Shown here: positions 59,141 through 64,000 of the stretch, piece by piece | Layout of the letters: each line of letters opens with the position of its first letter | Numbering within the stretch: position 1 is the first letter of the stretch | Assembly (NCBI RefSeq): GCF_041296385.1 | Contig: NC_091014.1 | Location: forward strand, 9,089,578 to 9,153,577 | Reading direction: 5' to 3' | Length of the DNA stretch: 64,000 nt | Source: Aphelocoma coerulescens | Lineage: Eukaryota; Chordata; Aves; Passeriformes; Corvidae | Notes under the pieces: model-generated | Told to the model about the DNA's origin: nothing | Database searches by the model: none | What the model saw: the letters and a program-made list of their open reading frames with translations, nothing else | Made by a program: the position numbers and the translations under genes

Positions 59141-59605
59141 TCACAGAATCATTGAATGCTTGGGGTTGAAAGGGACATTACAGATCATCTAGTTTCAATC
59201 CCCCTGCCACAGATAGGGACACTTTCCACTAGATCAGGTTGCTCAAAACCCCATCCATTCTGGTCTTGAACACTTCAGGGATGACATATCCACAGTTTCT
59301 CTGGCAACATGTGCCAGTGCCTAACCACCCTTACAGAAAATAATTTCTTCCTTATATCTATCTGAATCTACTCTCTTAAAGCCATTCCCCTTTTTCCTAT
59401 CTCTACATGTACTTGGAAAAAGCCCCTCTCCAGTTTTCTCATAAACCCCTTTTAGTCTCTGGAAGGGCACTATAAGATCACTTTGAAGCCTTCTTTTCTC
59501 CAGGGTGAACAATCCCCTAACCCTTTCCTCATAGGAAAGGTGTTCCACAAATCATCTTTGTGGCCTCTGGACTCCAACGTACATTTTGTCCTTCCTGTGC
59601 AGAAC
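59141..59605 (-). mobile_element. CR1 LINE, 5'-truncated 3' end
   Basis: The plus strand reads as the reverse complement of the conserved CR1 3' region: TCACAGAATCATTGAATG, then GGTTGAAAGGGACATTACAG, GATCATCTAG, CCACTAGATCAGGTTGCTCA, and further on CTTCTTTTCTCCAGG and CATCTTTGTGGCC. The element is therefore on the minus strand and truncated at its 5' end, as most avian CR1 copies are. It holds no intact reverse transcriptase frame. Several differences from the consensus as I remember it suggest an old insertion. Confidence 0.85.
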
Positions 59606-62600
59606 CCCATCACTTTCATGATGCTGGTTTACTGCTGAGCAGGAGCAGTAGCCTCTACATGCCATCCATGATCTTTTAAACCAAAGGTTTCCAAGTCCCA
59701 GGTGCCACCTCCATGCTCCATACTCTTACTGTGGTTTAGACAGTGCTGCCCCAGGCATGGCTGCCCCATCGTTGATCTGCTGGTAGCAGCATTTTGATAC
59801 TGCTTTGTTCACAGTACCAACCACAGAAATTTACAGATGGGGTATAAATACTGGATCCCCATTTTTACCCCAGAGTATTCTAGTGGAAGGTGGGAGGAGG
59901 GTATATTGTGGACAGCCACTGCTTGGGGGAAAGAGGTGATAGTATGGGAATGGAAAACCAGAGGTCATACACATGCTGCTGAGAGTTTGTCCCAGGGCCA
60001 GTACTCTGGGCTTTTCTGAAAGGGTCTCGTGGGCAGTACTAGCACAGAAAATTAAACCTGCGATCCTTTCCCTAAAACTTTTCATCTCTCAGATACATCC
60101 TCTTCCAACACATTTTTCGTTACCTCTGTCATATTCCAAGAGAGATAGGATTCATATTGATCACAGCTGTCTGTTTCAAGCTTCCAGAAGCCACACGTTC
60201 ATCTCCAAAGCAACACATCTGCCATGACATTATCATGGGGATTTTCAGGGTATTTGTACTGATCTGACAGAGGATGATAAGCCTTTTGCAGCAGGCCCTA
60301 AGTTTCTAGTGATGTTCTTGCAGCTTGGGTACACAACAGTCATTGTGATGACAGATCTTGAAAGTCTCAGAGATCTGATCTAAAAGGCAGATCTGAATTT
60401 TGCCAAATGCATGAGTATCCTCAATCACTGCAGTGATTGAACCATTTAGGCATTTGGAGAAATATCCCTGTGACAAGACTGCTCATCCTGTGTTGTATAA
60501 ACATTGCAGTGCACATGGATAAGTAGCTGTTTGAACTCATCCTTACTCCTATCTCTTGCTGCAGTTACCTCCGTAGATAATTTAATCTGCTAACTTACAA
60601 AAGGAAAAGATTTTAATGCTTCAAACACTGGTTTGTGGTGCTTTCTCCCCATCTCGTAGAAAGGTGATCATTTTGCTGTAGATAATGTGAGTGGTACAGT
60701 ATAGTAAGTATTAATGTGTAAAACTGTGTAGCTCCACCCGACCTAGATCCCTAGAATCCCTCCCCCTGCGTGTGCAAGTGCTCCTCATGCTAATGAGGAA
60801 AGCATGCTCCTTGGAGAGGAAATACACACATCATGCTTCACATCTTAAAGTACTCAAGATGTTTTTTTGACATGCCAGAGATAAATAGCAGGAGGAACAA
60901 ATACATCCAATACTTGATGAGGTACCATACTACTTGATGAGATACCATAATATACACAAATCCATTATCACTCAGCTGTCTTCCACTACACATGCTGAGA
61001 CTATCAATAATCACACTTGGTTTGGATTTCTGGGTAATATCCTGAGTTGAATTCAAATACAAGTATAACCTGGCACTAAGACTTTTTTCCTGCATTACAG
61101 GAAAAGCCGAGCTAATTCAAAAACGTGTTGGATTCACTGAGAACTTTGAAGAGTGTATCTGTAACTACTTGCTGCAACTGGGGTTTTTTTAAGTTTTACA
61201 CCCTTTTTCTTCTCTATTTTTCCAGCTTTGACTTAGGAAAGTACAAAGTAAGAAGGCAATAATTTCGTTTTCTGATATTTATGAGAAAACTTAAAAAAAA
61301 CTCAGCATAAATTGAGTATTACTTGTTTTTTTTTTTTTTTTAAAGTGGTCTGGCCTTGGTCAACCGCCTTTGAAAAACAAACCAACAGAAGCTTGATTAG
61401 ACTCAAAGGTCATGCTAGATCAAGAATCATAGTTAAAGAATTAAAATAAATGTAACAAGCCAAAAATATTATAAGCATTTTAATGAAGTAATAGAATTCA
61501 AAAGAAAATAAATTATTGACTGGCAGACTGAGCACTTGGAAACTTGCAGCTGGCAAAGAAAAGAAGCAAATGTGTTCTTTGGAGTATTTTAGATTCATAG
61601 ATTACTCCAGTAGTTTAGAAATAGGGCCTGTAATAGGACCTGTAATCCTTAGCCACTGCCTAGCTAGTACTTTTGTTTTCCACATTGCCAATGAATCAGG
61701 AAGAAAATACCTCAACAGCACTGCAAACTGCTATGGGGCTTGTACTCATGTAATTATTTTTGCAAGGTTTGACTCCTGATCTACCTGCGTGTGGAAAACT
61801 CTTATTCATGCCAATGAACACAGATGTAAGAAGAATGCTGTATTTCATCTAATTTCTGTATTGAGTAAAACAGAACAAAATTTGGTCATAAGTGGTATGA
61901 AATAATCATTGTAAGAAAACATCTCCATCTGGACGCATATACTACATTCAAAGAACAAATAATTACCTGGAAATGGACATTATTTGCAAGACAAATGGAT
62001 AATATTACAAAACCCTTTCATGGGCTGAGAGCAAAAATAATAAACCAACCTAAGTACTAAACTGCTCTGGGTTGTAGGCATGACCAGAGAGAGTAAAAGT
62101 ATGAATAACACAGTCCATGTCAAGCCCCTGCTTTGACATGTCAACAGGACTCAGAATCAGATCATTACATGCCACCTTGCACAAGTGGATTGTAATCCTA
62201 CTGCATTGTGTGAGCCTCTCTTTCCTGCAGTACAGCTGCATCCAGCAGAGCACACGATGAGCAGTATTCCATGACTGAGATTGCTGAGATTTCTTTCCAT
62301 TTGTTACCCTTCAGTATAAGACTATGCCTCATTTACTCCACACTATCTGAAGTTTCCACAGAAGAATCTTGTTTGTTGTTACTCCTCTGATTCTTACTCT
62401 GAGTTATTTGAGTATTTGAGCACATCTTCAACAAGAAAAAACTCCTCCTTAGCTCCCAGTTTGGGGCAAAATGTAGAACACACATTTGGCAGAGAAGGAA
62501 GAGATTAAGCCACTTTCTTTGTATGATATAAGGAGCAAATGCCAAGGGCTCAAAAAATATCCAGCTCTCTCAGATTGCACTCTAGTGCCCTAATCTCTTC

Positions 62601-64000
62601 TGTGCTTGGTGGTTTAAATCACTATTCCTTGTAGTCTCTTCAATGTATGTAAGAGTACTAAGACTAGCAAACATCATTGCAGCACAGTGCTGTTTGGCAC
62701 TCCCTGCTCAGCAAGGAGCTGCTGTGAGCACTGTGGAACTCAGTGGGCTCATGTAGCAAAAACCCAATGGCAGGGCTAAGATCACTTTGGGATTTAATGG
62801 CTGTTTCCCAAAGTCACTGGGACAGACTCAGAGTGGTTATGTTGAATTGTGCAGTGGTAAAGAAGAAATTCCACTTTGTAGCTCTGTTTCCTGGGTAAAT
62901 ATTGGACAGTAGTCTGTAGAAGGACAGCAGTGAAATGACAGAATTGATTCTATGATTCAATACTGAGATGGTGACAAAATAAGTGAAAGTGTCTTGTGGT
63001 GCCAGATACTGCCTTCCACAGCCAAAGGACTCTGCTCCCATTAGCCAGTCCCACATTAAGGGGGACAGATGTTTGGAAAACTGAGTTTTACCTCTTCTGG
63101 TATTTGCTGTCTCCTAGCACTGGGATAGAGCAGCTGCCCCAGCTTTTGCCCCTAATGCTGCTCCATCCTCACAGCACTCTAATGCTCCATTCCCACTACA
63201 AATTTCATTCAAAAGGGAGAATGGTAAGCCTTCTCTTCTTGCAGGTTATGCAAATTTTCTACAGGGAAATATGGTTACTTTCCTGCAGCACTGTTATGAA
63301 GAACTTCTCTGCAATGTCTGACATCCCCCAGTATGACTGATGGCTATCATTTGACCTTGACAGGCTTGAGAAATGGGCTGATGTGAAATATGTGGAGTTT
63401 GCACTTGTTTGCCAACAAGTCTCTGACCTGCCTATTATATTTCAAGTGTCTGCCATCCAAATCCTTCAGTCACGATGAGTTTGCAATTCAGTGGTAAGCC
63501 TTTTTAATAATGCAAAATGCCATCCCTTATTTTTGAAGATTGGATTTTCTAGGGAAAAAATAATTTCAGACTACTACTTGGACTGAGAAGAAACAAGCTA
63601 TTCCAGATGGAAAAATTAAAACAGAGAGGTAAATGGAACTGAAAGAGGTCTCAGAGAAATCTTTGTGTAGCTTTAGGGGCAGGAATTGCATTAAACTGAC
63701 TACAACAAACATGCATTTCATTGCAGCTTCAACTCCAGCTGACAGCCCAGCTATGTTAAGTAATAGTGAAAGGAAAATTGTATGGTAAAAACAAAATATC
63801 AGGATGGACTAGGCACTGAAATAAGCTGTTTGGTCCATTTCTCTCTCCCTTTGAACAACTACTTGTAAAATTACTGTAGTACTTGCATACCTCTTGGAGG
63901 TGATGGACTGATAAGTTGATTTCATGGAGGGCTATTTTAGGTGGAGTACAAGGTGCTGAAACATTATTTGAGACTCTGAAAAGACTATTCCCTGTCTGCC
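59606..64000. other. Intergenic flank, no gene recognised
   Basis: The open frames here are short and have no recognisable domain. There is a poly-T run near 61326-61342. I saw no further LTR or CR1 signature, although diverged repeats could be missed by eye. Confidence 0.55.

Overview
The window looks like nuclear DNA of a bird, probably a passerine. The evidence is a CR1 LINE 3' end (about 59.14-59.61 kb), several endogenous-retrovirus LTRs, spliced genes with vertebrate signals, and a multicopy gene of the ITPRIP/ITPRIPL1 family (Mab-21-type proteins). Nothing prokaryotic is present. The species call rests on family knowledge and remembered repeat sequences, not on a search.

Layout. (1) 1-3368: AT-rich flank without a recognisable gene; it opens inside an LTR (1-357) lying in the opposite orientation to the LTRs of the array. 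(2) 3369-52192: a head-to-tail array of about 5.8 units of roughly 8.4-8.6 kb (starts 3369, 11815, 20261, 28707, 37296, 45712). Units 1-3 are each exactly 8446 bp and I noticed only three differences between them; unit 4 is 8589 bp, unit 5 is 8416 bp, unit 6 is cut off at 52192. Each unit carries one intact minus-strand ITPRIPL1-like gene with its coding sequence in one exon, preceded by a short non-coding exon and a 278-bp intron in the 5' UTR. Units 1-5 also carry a 472-bp solo LTR (TGATGCC...GGCATCA, 4-bp duplication GGAG); unit 6 retains the empty pre-insertion site. Units 1-6 contain a (CTCAG)n array of 6-9 repeats; units 1-5 also carry a 124-codon open frame that may be an exon relic. 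(3) 52193-64000: ordinary AT-rich flank with a minus-strand LTR (from 55471), a plus-strand LTR (from about 56726) and a minus-strand CR1 fragment; no gene recognised.

The six proteins are of two types. Type A (units 1-4, 843 aa) and type B (units 5-6, 782 aa) are almost identical in the N-terminal/membrane part and in the Mab-21-like domain, but differ strongly in a long acidic cytoplasmic linker, including one roughly 62-residue module that occurs twice in A and once in B. Type-specific variants in the flanks are shuffled between units (unit 4: A gene with B upstream flank; unit 6: B gene with A upstream flank), and two diagnostic sites show all four combinations. This points to gene conversion or unequal exchange within the array. 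The main novelty is therefore a recently amplified, recombining family of intact ITPRIPL1-like membrane proteins whose variable part is the acidic linker.
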